Positions 33,446 to 46,650 of a stretch of DNA of 64,000 nt are shown in pieces. The DNA is from Siderastrea siderea (lineage: Eukaryota; Cnidaria; Anthozoa; Scleractinia; Rhizangiidae), in assembly GCA_964030785.1 (NCBI GenBank), contig OZ034977.1, positions 33,210,152-33,274,151 on the forward strand, given 5' to 3'. Numbering within the stretch: position 1 is the stretch's first letter; every line of letters starts with the position of its first letter. The notes under the pieces were generated by a model that was not told the DNA's origin, did not search any database, and worked only from the letters and a program-made list of their open reading frames with translations. The position numbers were made by a program, and so were the translations under genes.

Positions 33446-35064
33446 AAAAATTCTGGTGCAGATGAACTTTTGTCCCAAGTGATAAAGGACTAAGAAAGGC
33501 TATGCACTAAAAAAAGTATGGGCTTAAGCGTATGGCTGTTTGAGAAGTTGCTCGGAATTGCACGAACAGGTTGCTCGAAATTTGTCAAAAAGTTGCTCAA
33601 AAAATCCTGGATGTTGCTTTCTTTCTCAAAAAAAAATAATAATAATAGATAAAAAAAGTTGGAGACCGCGTTTTCCATGAGTGAGTAGTCAACGAGGCAC
33701 AGCCCAGTTGACTATTGTTAACGGAGAACTCGGGCTCGCAGACTAATATTTTTGGTAGACATTAAGGAATTGCAGTCTTCAACCAACCATTTAAACAAAA
33801 ATCAAGAATTTTCCCTTTAAGCGAGTCGTGCTGTACAAGAGTTGTCTCGTAAAATTCATTTTTTAATAGCAAAGCGCGCAGGGTTTAAAAATAAAATGCA
33901 AATGATTACTCCCCCCAGGCTCAGACAACATGAGCGTGTTCTAAAAGAAATGGAGAAAATCTAGGTGAAGTTTTCGTTTTAAAGAAATGTTTTACGGACA
34001 CCAGCTGTTTAAGAAAGTGTTTTAGGAAAACCGTCCGCCATTCCGGTTTGTTTGTCTGAGTCTTGTCTGAGTCATGACGTCACTCGCGCGCTTCGCTATT
34101 GAACCAAAAAAATGCACACATAATGTGTCTTGTGTTTAACTACCTGTATTAGTGATTATTATTATTATTATTATTATTATCATTTAACTGATGTCGGGTG
34201 GTAGGCTATTCCACAAGGACAATGAGCACAGAAGACCAAAACAAAACAATGAAAACCTCTTCTTGGAGACCTATAGAGACAAAAACAAAAATGTTTAAGG
34301 GACTTGTTCGAAATTAGCAGGGGGAGGAGGGGGGTTGAGATTTAAAATTGAGCAATGAAATGAAGTACCCTCTTTGTTGATGGGAATGAAATTTGTGACC
34401 CCTTGGGCTTGGCCTCAAACATCACGACCCCCCCCCCCCCTGCATGTGCACAGATTATACCTCCAATAATGCCATAGCAGGAGCTGTTCTTGTCAGCAAT
34501 TATACCCTGATTCCCGATGGTAATATTGGAGAAGGCCAAACAAATAAAAAAAATCTGAGTTCTAAGCCAAGTAAAAGAAAAAAAGGAACAGAAACAAAAC
34601 AAGATGGCTAAAAAAACAAGAATGCCGACAAACTGTAAGTTACTAATTGAAACCACTGCACCCCAACATAAGTCATATTTAACAATAAGATTATGAGCTT
34701 AAGATTTTGGCCGAATCAACTACAACCACTTCATAGAAATCGATAGTGAATAATGTAATTGTTTTAGTAGAACTCTAACTCATTTTCCTTGAAACAATAA
34801 TTTTTAACCTTTTTTCTACAATGTGAACTAGATTAAACTTTCCGCCTTAGCCAAATCGCATGCTTAGACTAAATTGTCATTTAAAACTTCAGTTCATTCA
34901 GTAATCTTGACGTTTTAAACTCGTGCGATGGTGAATATTCATGTGTTTTTGTCTTCTTGGGAATTGAATTATCCAACCATATTTCTAAACTTCCTCTGAA
35001 ACTTCAGGGAAACAAGAAAATGTCACCATTCTGTAGACAACCTTCAGCCACTACACACTAATTA
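33446..35064. other. Intergenic DNA, no gene recognised
   Basis: Includes an (ATT)n run at 34155-34180 and a C run near 34427-34440. The leftward frame at 34342-34656 is hydrophobic and shows no family motif, so it is not called. Confidence 0.4.
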
Positions 35065-35173
35065 ACAATTAGACAGCGAGCTCGAGGTTTCTATCGGCTG
35101 ATAGTTGGCAAGGGGCCAAGCCCCGAGCCAACTATCAAAGTGGATAGAAACCGAGAGTGAGCTGTCTAATTGT
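35065..35173. mobile_element. 109-bp imperfect palindrome (MITE-like)
   Basis: ACAATTAGACAGCGAGCTCG pairs with the complementary right end, and the centre GATAGTTGGC...GCCAACTATC is also inverted. It abuts the element at 35175. No target duplication was assigned. Confidence 0.65.
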
Positions 35174-35174
35174 T

Positions 35175-35366
35175 TTAGCATAACCTACTGACCGGTCTAT
35201 TAAACACAGAATATCGCTAGAATTGATTTATTGAAGCTTTTGGTTGATAAAATTCAGTGAAAATCTGAGCAACCGCTCTGAGAGCCGTCTATTGATCAGT
35301 AGACGGCACCTGTGTAGATAATCTGATTGTGCGATTAACTAATAGATGGTCAGTGGGTTATGCTAA
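35175..35366. mobile_element. 192-bp TIR element with internal hairpin
   Basis: TTAGCATAACCTACTGACC at the left pairs with GGTCAGTGGGTTATGCTAA at the right (one mismatch). An internal GCCGTCTATTGATCAGTAGACGGC hairpin arm pair lies near 35284-35307. It is non-coding. Confidence 0.75.
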
Positions 35367-37189
35367 GATGGTATAGAGTCCATTGGCAAACTCACAACTC
35401 CATTATGAAGGAAGAAGTGGTATAACAAAGAAACAATTGCCATGCTTCTGTCTTGCCACTGACAAATGACTGTTTACCAAGGCAGCACAGGACACTATCA
35501 AGCAAAATCTGCCCTTTACCACGAGTGAGAATTATCATGATGATGATGATGATCTTTTGTATATTAATTTGCTATTCCTGTCATAATATAACATTACATC
35601 ACAATGCCTGTTATGATCACATCACTGTAAATTCATGTGACCCTCCTAGCTCTTTCACTGCCTATTTTTTCATGGCTCTCCCTTTTCAGGGACCTATTTA
35701 CACTCCCCTCCCCCCTGCTAATTTCTGACAAGTCCCTAAGATTGACCAGATAATGAATTGTCACTTTTCCTTTGAGTGACTCCCAGAATTTAAACCATAT
35801 CTCAATCAATAGCAGCCATGAGTAGGTTCATCATTGTGATATATCTCTCTGCCCTGTAAATATGCCTACCCCTGCCCTTCCCAAGGCTGCCAACCTGCAA
35901 CCCAATCCCATGAAACAAAATCAAATGTAACAATTTCTGTCCATAATTATAGGAGGGTGATACCCTTTTAAGGTTAAAAACACCTGAAAGTGTTTCACTT
36001 GTGAGAATGGTGACATTTAACAACAGCAAGAACATGTTTAGTTGCCTTCAGTCTGACAAGAAATCTAAGCTTATACAAGGATTTTCATTGAGCAGCAAGT
36101 TCTCCTTCATTCTCACCTGAAAGACCAATGGAAAACAGCTCAGAATGGGTGCCAGCCAATGTTCCTCATGCAGGCCATGTCAACCTGCCAAAAAATTTAG
36201 ACATTAAGTCTTATCTAAAACTGCATGGTGAGTCCCTAATCTAAGCTAGACAAGGGTCTTTCCACAGTATTGCGAAGGCATTGCATGAGTGCAAATGTAC
36301 CATCACGGTGCACATGCAGATGTGAGATAAGAAAAGGCTGTAAAATTGTGATAGAAAATGATCTCTTTTGCCAGCCATCTAAGTTAAAATTAATATTCCT
36401 CAGACACTTTTCCTCCCTGTAGCAGCATTCCCCTTAGCAACCAAATTTCCCCTCCAGAACAGAAACTAATCATTATTTCTTTTGCACACCTTACATCCTG
36501 TTTTTCTAAATAAAGAAGTTAATTAAAGTAAAATAAGAAAGACTAAAATGAAGCTGTTAACAAACTATTAGAGCAGCAGAAGTAATATAACTGACAGATT
36601 ACCATAATTTACCAACAGATGCCATTGCAATTTTTAACAAGTTAAAAATCTGGTAACAGTAATCCAAAGCTGGAATTTTCATTCTCCAGTGAAAACTGGG
36701 ACTAAAGGCTGCTAGAATATTAGCACTCACAATCTGGATTTTTTCCTGGTCTCTTGATACATTCAACGTGAAGTTTCAGCTTTTGTCACCAGTCTCATCT
36801 ACCTTCTTAAATGTCAAAATGCAAGAGCCCCCTGTGGAGTCACCATGACAACAGTTTTAACCAAACATACAAGTTTGAACAGAAGGATGTTTATACTGTT
36901 GAATGGCTTCAATTTTATTCTCTAGTCACTGGATTGAAAAATTTTCATTTTTTCACCACTCATGTGGAATGGCCTAAGACCCTTTTTGTGTTGTCAGGCC
37001 TCATATATATATATAATTCAGTTAAATGTTCACCGGCGAAGCCAATACAGTGCTCTACTTGCAGCGAAGTAGCTGAACAAACCAGTTGGTGAACTACTCA
37101 AATCTTGAGTGAATGGACATTTAATACAAACTTCTTTCGTAAGCCACCGAAGAGGTGTCCCACTCATCAGTTAAACTCCATCTTACACC
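35367..37189. other. Intergenic DNA, no gene recognised
   Basis: Includes an (ATG)n run near 35537-35552 and a (TA)n run near 37003-37014. The sequence near 36990-37090 (TTGTCAGG, CTTGCAGCGAAGTAGCTG) looks repeat-like but was not classified. Confidence 0.4.
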
Positions 37190-37439
37190 CGGTGACAAAA
37201 CGTGCTGATATCGGGCTGAAAACGCTGTTTTGTACAAACCGTGCACTTTACTGAAAACTCTAAGATGTGGTGTCCCCAGTGCAAAAATGAGAAAACATGC
37301 TGATATCGGGCTGAAAACGCTGTTTTGTACAAACGGTGCACTTTCCTGAAAATCGCTGAAAATTAATGCACCTGGTGCAAAAATGACAATACGTGCTGAT
37401 CTCGGGCAGAAAACGCTGTTTGGGACAAACTCGTGAACT

Positions 37440-37600
37440 TTGCTGAAAATCGCTAATGAACCTGCCAATGAGTGGGTACCATATTAAATCCACATAACCG
37501 CATAATCGCCAATCTGTTAGTTATCTTCTGTTAGTTACCTTCAACTCCGTTCAAAAGTACTTATCACACATGACAAAAAACGCTGATCTCGGGATAAAAA
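37440..37600 (+). repeat. Recurring spacer block in the satellite (first of about a dozen)
   Basis: AATGAACCTGCCAATGAGTG, then AAATCCACATAACCGC, CCAATCTGTTAGTTATCTTC and TTCAAAAGTACTTATCACAC form a roughly 140-bp block inserted between monomers. Related copies lie near 38585, 40290, 42230, 43575, 45225, 46360, 46835, 48475, 48945 and 50375, and inverted near 52700-52840. Confidence 0.8.
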
Positions 37601-37813
37601 AGCTGTGTTGTTGAGACTTGTGCACTTTGCTGAAAATCGCTTAAAAGTAGTGCACCCAGTGCGAAAATGACAAATCGTGCATATCTCGGGCTGAAAACAT
37701 TAATTTGCACAAGAAGTGGTGCGCAAAGTGCAAAAATCGCAAAACCTTCTGAACTCGGGCTGAAACACTGTATCAAACAAACGCGTGCACTTGGTAAGCG
37801 TGCAAGTGGTAAG

Positions 37814-37890
37814 CCCAGTGCGAAATTGACAAAACGTGCTGATCTCGGGCTGAAAACGAGATCAGCACGTTTTGTCATTTCCGCACTGGG
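37814..37890. repeat. Palindromic orientation switch, type A
   Basis: Arms of 34 bp (about 32 matching) around a 9-base loop where the plus-oriented array meets the inverted block. CGTGCTGATCTCG pairs with CGAGATCAGCACG. Confidence 0.9.
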
Positions 37891-38269
37891 CGAACTACCT
37901 TTTAGCCATTTTTAGCAAAGTGTACGAGTTTGTGCAAAACAGCGTTTTAAGCTCGAGATCAGCACGTTTTGTTATTTTCGCACTAGTTACACTACTTTTA
38001 AACGGTTTTCAGCAAAATGCACGGGTTTGTACAAAACCGCGTTTTCAGCCCCAGATCGGCACGTTTTACCTTTTTTGCACTGGGCCCACCACTTTTTAAC
38101 GGTTTTCAGCAAAGTGCAAGAGTTTGTAGAGAACAGCGTTTTCAGCCCGAGGTCAGCAGGTTTTGTCATTTTTGCACTGGGTACACCACTTTTTTACGGT
38201 TTTCAGCAAACTGCACCAGTTTGTACAAAGCAGCGAATTCAGCCCGAGATCAGCATGTTTTGTCGTTTT

Positions 38270-38315
38270 CGCGCTGGGCGCACCACTTTTTAGCTAAAAA
38301 GTAGTGCGCCCATAC
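38270..38315. repeat. Palindromic orientation switch, type B
   Basis: The inverted block returns to plus orientation at the self-complementary ACTTTTTAGCTAAAAAGT (centre TAGCTA at 38291-38296). Equivalent junctions are centred near 41947, 44945, 48195, 45822 and 49543. Confidence 0.9.
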
Positions 38316-40639
38316 CTAAAATGACAAAACTTGCTGATCTCGGGCTGAAAATGCTGCTTTGCACAAACTCGTGCACTTTGCTAAAAATGGCTCAAAAATC
38401 GTGCGCTTAGTCCAATAATGACAAAACGTTCTGCTCTGGGGGTCAATACTCTAAGTTGCACAAACTACTGCACTTTGCTGAAAACGCTAAAAAGTGGTGC
38501 ACCCAGTGCGAAAATGACAAAACGTGCTGATCTTGGGCTGAAAACGCTACTTTGTACAATCTCGTGCACTTTGCTAAATATCGCTAATGAACCCGCCAAT
38601 GAGTGGATTCCATATTAAATCCACATAACCGCATAATCACCAATCTGTTAGTTATCTTCTGCGTAAATACGACACTTTGCAGCTGCGTTCAAACGTACTT
38701 ATCACACATGACAATAAACGCTGATCTCGGGATAAAAAAGCTGTGTTGTTGAGACTTGTGCACTTTGCTAAAAAACGCTTAAAAGTAGTGCGCCCACTGC
38801 GAAAATGACAAAACGTGCATATCTCGGGCTGCAAACATTAATTTGCACAAACTCGTGCACTTTGCTGAAAATTGCTAAGAAGTGGTGCGCAAAGTGCAAA
38901 AATCACAAAACCTTCTGATCTCGGGCTGAAAACGCTGTTTTGAACAAACCCATGCACTTTGCTAAAAATCGCAAAAAGTGGTGGGCCCAGTGCAAAAATA
39001 ACAAAACGTGCCAAACTCGGGCTGAAAACTTTGCTGAAAAGCGCTAAGAAGTAGTGCACCTAGTGCAAAAATGACAAAACGAGCTGATCTTGGGGTCAAA
39101 AGGCTGTTTTGGACAAATTAGTGCACTTTGCTGAAAATCACTTAAAAGTAGTGCACTCAGTGCGAAAATGACAAAACGTGCTGATCTCGAGCTGAAAACT
39201 TCTCTTTTGTACAAACTCGTGCACTTTACTGAAAACTCTAAGAAGTGGTGTCCCCAGTGCAAAAATGAGAAAACGTGCTGATATGGGGCTGCAAACGGTG
39301 TTTTGTAAAACCCGTGCACTTTACTGAAAACTCTAAGAAGTGGTGTCCCCAGTGCAAAAATGAGAAAACGTGCTGATATGGGGCTGCAAACGGTGTTTTG
39401 TAAAACCCGTGCACTTTACTGAAAACTCTAAGAAGTGGTGTCCCCATTGCAAAAATGAGAAAACGTGCTGATCTCGGGCTGAAAGCGCTGTTTTGTACAA
39501 ACCTTGCACTTTACTGAAAACTCTAAGAAGTGGTGTCCCCAGTGCAAAAATGAGAAAACGTGCTGATATGGGGCTGCAAACGGTGTTTTGTAAAACCCGT
39601 GCACTTTACTGAAAACTCTAAGAAGTGGTGTCCCCATTGCAAAAATTAGAAAACGTGCTGATCTCAGGCTGAAAGCGCTGTTTTGTACAAACCGTGCACT
39701 TTACTGAAAACTCTAAGAAGTGGTGTCACTAGTGCAAAAATGAGAAAACATGCTGATATCGGGCTGAAAACGCTATTTTGTACAAACTGTGCACTTTAAT
39801 GAAAATCGCTGAAAAGTGGTACGCCTAGTGCAAAAATGACAAAACGTGCTGCTCTCGGGCTGAAAACGCTGTTTTGTACAAACCGTGCACTTTATTGAAA
39901 ACTATAAGAAGTGGTGTCCCCAGTGCAAAAATGAGAAAACGTGCTGATATCGGGCTGAAAACGCTGTTTTGTACAAACCGTGCACTTTACTGAAAACTCT
40001 AAAAATTGGTGTCACCAGTGCGAAAATGAGAAAACATGCTGACATCAGGCTTAACACGCCGTTTTGTACAAACCGTGCACTTTGCTGAAAATCGCTGAAA
40101 AGTGGTACGCCTAGTGCAAAAATAACAAAACGTGCTGATCTCGGGCTGAAAACGCTGTTTTCGACAAACTTGCGATTTTGGCTGAAAATCGCTAAAAGTG
40201 GTACGCCCAGTGCAAAAATGACAAAACGTGCTGATCTCGGGCAGAAAACGCTGTTTGGGACAAACTCGTGAACTTTGCTGAAAATCGCTAATGAACCCGC
40301 CAATGAGTGGGTACCATATTAAATCCACATAACCGCATAATCGCCAATCTGTTAGTTATTTTCTGCGTAAATACGAGCCTTGAACTCCGTTCAAAAGTAC
40401 TTATCACACATCACAAAAAACGCTTATCTCGGAATAAAAAAGCTGTGACGTTGAGACTTAAAAAAATGAGACTTAAAGAGGCGCACTACCTAAAAGTAGT
40501 GCGCCCACTGCAAAAATGACAAAACGTACATATCTTGGGCAGAAAACATTAATTTGCACAAACTCGTGCACTTTGCTAAAAACTGCTAAAAAGTGGAGCG
40601 CAAAGTGCAAAAATTGGAAAACCTGATCTCGAGCTGAAA

Positions 40640-40840
40640 ACGCTGTTTTGCACAAACTCGTTCACTTTGCTAAAAATGGCTAAAAGGTGGTTCGCCCAGT
40701 GCGGAAATGACAAAACGTGCTGATTTCGGGCTGCAAACGAGATCAGCACGTTTTGTCATTTCCACACTGGGCGAACTACCTTTTAGCCATTTTTAGCAAA
40801 GTGTACAAGTTTGTGCAAAACAGCGTTTTCAGGTCGAGAT
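40640..40840. repeat. Large type A palindrome, arms over 60 bp
   Basis: The arms match at about 95% for 63 bp each side of the centre near 40735 and remain recognisably complementary beyond 100 bp. Confidence 0.85.
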
Positions 40841-43399
40841 CAGCAGTCTTGTCATTATCGCACTGGGTGCACAACTTATTGACGGCTGTCACCAAAGTGC
40901 ACGAGTTTGTGCAAAGCAGCATTTTCAGCGCGAGATCAGCACGTTTTGTCATTTTTGCACTGGCCGCACCAATTTTTTTTCAATTTTCAGGAAAGTGCAC
41001 GGGTTTGTGCAAAACAGCGTTTCCAGGCCAAAATCGGCACTGTTTTCAGCAAGGTGCAGGAGTTTGTACATAACAGCGTTTTCAGCCCGAGGTCAGCAGG
41101 TTTTGTCATTTTCGCACTGGGTACACCACTTTTTAACAGTTTTCAGCAAAATTGACGGATTTGTACAAAACAGCGTTTTCAGCCCGAGGACCACGTTTTG
41201 TCATTTTTGCACTGGGCGCAGCACTTTTTAGCGTTTTCAGCAAAGTGCACTAGTTTCTGCAAATCAGAGTTTTGAGCTCCAAAGCAGAAGCCTTTGTCAT
41301 TTTTTAGCAAACTGCACGAGTTTGTACAAGAGAGCATTGTCAGTCCGAGATCAGCACGTTTTGTCATTTTTCATTGGGCAACCAAATTTTTTGTGCAAAA
41401 CAGCGTTTCCAGCCCAAAATCGGCACGTTTTGTCATTTTTCCACTGGGTCCACGACTTTTTAACGGATTTCAGCAAAGTGCAGGAGTTTGTACATAACAG
41501 CGAGTTCAGCCCGAGATCAGCACGTTTTGTCATTTTCGCTCCGGGCGCACCACTTTTTAGCGATTCTCAGCAAAGTGCACGACTTTGTACAAAAGAGCAT
41601 TGTCAGCCCGAGCTCGGCACGTTTTGTCATTTTCGCACCGGGCCCACTACTTTTAAACAGTTTTCAGCAAAGTTCAGGAGTTTGTACATAACAGCGTTTC
41701 AGCCCGAGGTCAGCAGGTTTTGTCATTTTCGCACTGGGTACACCACTTTTTCACGGTTTTCAGCAAACTGCACAAGTTTGTACAAAACAGCAAATTCAGC
41801 CCGAGATCAGCACGTCTTGTCATTTTCGCTCCAGGTGCACCACTTCTTAGCGATTTTCAGCAAAGTGCCCGAGTTTGTACAAAAGAGCATTTTCAGCCCA
41901 AGATCAGCAAGTTTCTTCATTTTTGCACTGGACGCACCACATTTTAGCTAAAAAGTGGTGCGCCCATACGGAAAATGACATAACTTGCTGATCTCGGGCT
42001 GAAAACGCTGCTTTGCACAAACTCGTGCACTTTGCTAAAAATGGCTCAAAAGTAAGTGCGCTTAGTCTAATAATGACAAAACGTTCTGCTGTGGGGCTCA
42101 ATACTCTGATTTGCAGAAACTACTGCACTTTGCTGAAAGGTGCGCCCAGTGCAAAAATGACAAAACGTGCTGACCTTCGGCTGAAAACGCTGTTTTGTAC
42201 AATCTCGTGCACTTTGCTGAAAATCGCTTATGAACCTGCCAATGAGTGGGGTCCATATTAAATCCACATAACCGCGAAATCGCCAATCTGTTAGTTATCT
42301 TCTGCGTAAATACGAGCCTTGCAGCTGCGTTCAAAAGTACTTATCACACATGACAAAAAACGCTCATCTCGGGATAAAAAAGCTCTGTTGTTGAGACGTG
42401 CACTTTGCTGAAAATCGCTTAAAAGTAGTGTGCCTAGTACAAAAATGACAAAACGTGCATATCTCGGGCTGAAAACATTAATTTGCACAAACTCGTGCAC
42501 TCTGCTAAAAATTGCTAAAAAGTGGTGCGTAAAGTGCAAAAATCGCAAAACCTTGTGATCTCGGGCTGAAAACGCTGTTTTGAACAAACCCGGGCACTTT
42601 GCTAGAAATCGCAAAAAAGTGGTGGGCCCAGTGCGACAATGACAAAATGTGCGAATCTCGTGCTGGAAACGCTGTTTTGCAGAAACCTGTGCACTTTGTT
42701 GAAAATTGCTATAAAGTGGTGCATCCAATGTGAAAATGACAAAACCTGCTGATTTCGAGCTGTTAACGCTGTTTTGCACAAACTCGTGCACTTTGCTAAA
42801 AATGGCTAAGAAGTGGTTCGCCCAGTGGGGATATGACAAAACGTGCTGATCTCGGGCTAAATTCGCTGTTTTGTACAAACTCGTACAGTTTGCTAAAAAT
42901 TGTTTAAAAGTAGTGCACCCAGTCCAAAAATTACAAAACGTGCTGATTTTGGGCTGAAAACGCTGTTTTGTACAAACCCGTGCATTTTGCTGAAAACCGT
43001 TAAAAAGTGATGGGCCAGTGCGAAAATGAAAAAACGTGCCGATCTCGGACTGGAAACGCTGTTTTGCACAAACCCGTGCACTTTGCTGAAAATCGCTAAA
43101 AATTGGTTTCTTCAGTGCGAAAATGACAAAACATGCTGATCTCGAGATAAAAGCGCTGTTTTGCACAAACTCGTGCACTTTGGTAAAAATGGCTAAAAGG
43201 TGGTTCGCCCAGTGCGGAAATGACAAAACGTGCTGATCACGGGCTCAATTCGCTGTTTTGTACAAAGCTCGTGCAGTTTGCTAAAAATTGCTTTAAAGTC
43301 GTGCGCGTAGTCCAAAAATGACACCACGTTCTCCTTTTTGGTTCGATACTCTGATTTGCAGAAACTAGTGAACTTTGCTGAAAACGCTAAAAAGTTGTC

Positions 43400-45499
43400 C
43401 GCCCAGTGCGAAAATGACAAAACGTGCTGATCTCGGGCTGAAAACGCTGTTTTACACAAAGTCGTGCACTTGGCTGAAAATCGCTAAAAGGTGTGCGCCC
43501 AGTGCGAAAATGACAAAACGTGCTGATCTCGAGCTGAAAACGCTGTTTTGTACAAATTTGTGGAGTTTTCTGAAAATGGGCAATAAACCCGCCAATGAGT
43601 GGGTTGCATATTAAATCCACATAATCGCCAATCTGTTCGTTCTCTTCCGCGTAAAGATGAGCCTTGCAGGTGCGTTCAAAAGTAGTTATCACACATGACA
43701 AAAACGCTGATCTCTGGATAAGAAAGCTGTGTTGTAGACACTGGTGCACTTTGCTGAAAATTGTAAAAACGTGGTGCGCCCAGTGCCAGAATGACAAAAC
43801 GCGCTGATGTCGGCCTGAAAACTCGTGCACTTTGCTGAAAATCGTCAAAAATTGGTGTACCCAGTGCAAAAATGACAAAACGTGCTGATCTCGAGCTGAA
43901 AACACTGTTTTGTACAAACCCGTGCACTTTGCTGAAAATCCCTTAAAAATAGCGCACCAAGTGCGAAAATGACAAAACGTGCATATCTCGGGCTGAAAAC
44001 ATTACTTTGCACAATCTTGTGCAGTTTCCTGAAAATCGCTAATAAGTGGTCCGCAAAGTGCAAAAATGACAAAACGTGCTGATATCGGGCTAAAAACGCT
44101 GTTATGTACAAACTCCTTGACTTTGCTTAAAGTCGCTAAAAAGTGGTGCGCCCAGTGTGAAAATGACACAACGTGCTGATCTCGGGCTGAACAATTCTGT
44201 TCTGTACAAACTGGTGCAGTTTGCTGAAAACCACTAAAGGGTGGTGTGCCCAGTGCAAAAATTACAGAACGTGCTGATCTCGCGTTGAAGTCGCTCTTTT
44301 GTACAAACTCGTGCACTTTGCCGTTGAGACTTGTGCACTTTGCTAAAAATCGCTTAAAAGTAGTGCACCCACTGCAAAAATGACAAAACGTGCATATCTC
44401 GGGCAGAAAACATTCACTTGCACAAACTCGTGCACTTTGCTAAAAATGGCTCAAAGGTGGTTCGCCCAGTGCGGAAATGATAAAACGTGCTGTTCTCGGG
44501 CTGAAAGCGAGATCAGCACGTTTTGTCATTTCCACACTGGGCGAACTACCTTTTAGCCATTTTTAGCAAAGTGTACAAGTTTGTGCAAAACAGCGTTTTC
44601 AGGTCGAGATCAGCACGTTTTGTCATTTTCGTTCCGGGCGCACCACTTTTTAACGATTCTCAGCAAAGTGCACGACCTTGTACAAACGAGCATTGTCAGC
44701 CCGAGATCAGGACGTTTTGTCATTTTTGCACTCGGCGCACCAATTTTTTGCACTTTTCAGCAAAGTGCACGGGTTTGTGCAAGGCAGCGTTTCCAGCCCG
44801 AGCTCGGCACGTTTTGTCATTTTTGCACTGGGCCCACTACTTTTTAACAGTTTTCAGCAAAGTTCAGGAGTTTGTACATAACAGCGTTTTCAGCCCGAGG
44901 TCAGCAGGTTTTGTCATTTTCGCACTGGACGCACCACTTTTTAGCTAAAAAGTGGTGCGCCCATACCGAAAATGACATAACTTGCTGATCTCGGGCTGAA
45001 AATGCTGCTTTGCACAAACTCGTGCACTTTGCTAAAAATGGCTCAAAAGTCGTGCGCTTAGTCCAATAATGACAAAACGTTCTGCTGTGGGGCTCAATAC
45101 TCTGATTTGCAGAAACTACTGCACTTTGCTGAAAGGTGCGCCCAGTGCAAAAATGACAAAACGTGCTGAGCTTTGGCTGAAAACGCTGTTTTGTACAATC
45201 TCGTGCACTTTGCTGACAATCGCTAATGAACCTGCCAATGAGTGGGTTCCACATTAAATCCACATAACCGCTAAATCGCCAATCTGTTAGTTATCTTTTG
45301 CGTAAATACGAGCCTTGCAGCTGCGTTCAAAAGTACTTATCACACATGAAAAAAAACGCTCATCTCGGGATAAAAAAGCTCTGTTGTTGAGACTTGTGCA
45401 CTTTGCTGAAAATCGCTTAAAAGTAGTGCCCCTAGTGCAAAAATGACAAAACGTGCATATCTCGGGCTGAAAACATTAATTTGCACAAACTCGTGCACG
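43400..45499. repeat. Satellite higher-order block, first copy
   Basis: Nearly identical to 46651-48748 (offset 3251-3255 bp), including an inverted block, both junction types and the spacers. Long shared frames keep the same offset (for example 43845-44111 with 47096-47362). Confidence 0.85.
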
Positions 45500-46650
45500 T
45501 TGCTGAAGATTGCTAAAAGTGGTGCGCAAAGTGCAAAAATCGCAAATGACAAAACGTGCCAATCTCGTGCTGGAAACGCTGTTTTGCAGAAACCTGTGCA
45601 CTTTGTTGAAAATTGCTATAAAGTGGTGCGCATCCAATGTGAAAATGACACATTTTAGCCCCAGAGTATTGAGCCCCAGAGCAGAACGTTTTGTCATTAT
45701 TGGACTAAGCGCACGACTTTTGAGCCATTTTTAGCAAAGTGCACGAGTTTGTGCAAAGGAGCATTTTCAGCCCGAGATCAGCAAGTTATGTCATTTTCGG
45801 TATGGGCGCACCACTTTTTAGCTAAAAATGGTGCGTCCAGTGCGAAGATGACAAAACCTGCTGACCTCGGGCTGAAAACGCTGTTATGTACAAACTCCTG
45901 AACTTTGCTGAAAACTGTTAAAAAGTTAAATTCGCTGTTTTGTACAAACTCGTGCAGTTTGCTAAAAATTGTTTAAAAGTGGTGCGCCCAGTCCAAAAAT
46001 GACAAATCGTTCTCCTCTGCGGCGCAAAACTCTGATTTGCAGAAACTAGTGCACTTTGCTGAAAACGCTAAAAAGTAGTGCGCCCAGTGCAAAAATGACA
46101 AAACGTGCTGATCTCGGGCTGAAAACGCTGTTTTTTACAAACCCGTGCATTTTGCTGAAACCGTTAAAAAGTGATGGGCGCAGTACGAAAATGACAAAAC
46201 GTGCCGATCTCGACTGGAAACGCTGTCTTGCACAAACCCGTGCACTTTGCTGAAAACGCCAAAAAGTGGTACCCCCAGTGCAAAAATGACAAAACGTGCT
46301 GATCTCGAGCTGAAAACGCTGTTTTGTTCAAACTCGTGGACTTTCCTGAAAATGGGTAATGAACCCGCCAATGAGTGGGTTGCGTATTAAATCCACATAA
46401 TCGCCAATCTGTTAGTTATCTTCTGGGTAAATATGAGCCTTGCAGCTGCGTTTGAAAGTACTTATCACACATGACAGAAAACGCTGATCTCTGGATAAGA
46501 AAGCTGTGTTGTAGACACTGGTGCACTTTGCTGAAAATCGCAAAAACGTGTTGCGCCCAGTGCCAGAATGACAAAACGTGCTGACGTCGGCCTGAAAACG
46601 CCTTTTTCTACAAACGCGTGCACTTTGCTGAAAACCGTCAAAAATTTGTG

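Noticed and set aside
34342..34656. Leftward 104-codon hydrophobic frame as a membrane protein
   Set aside because: Low-complexity AT-rich origin, no family motif and no neighbouring exon.
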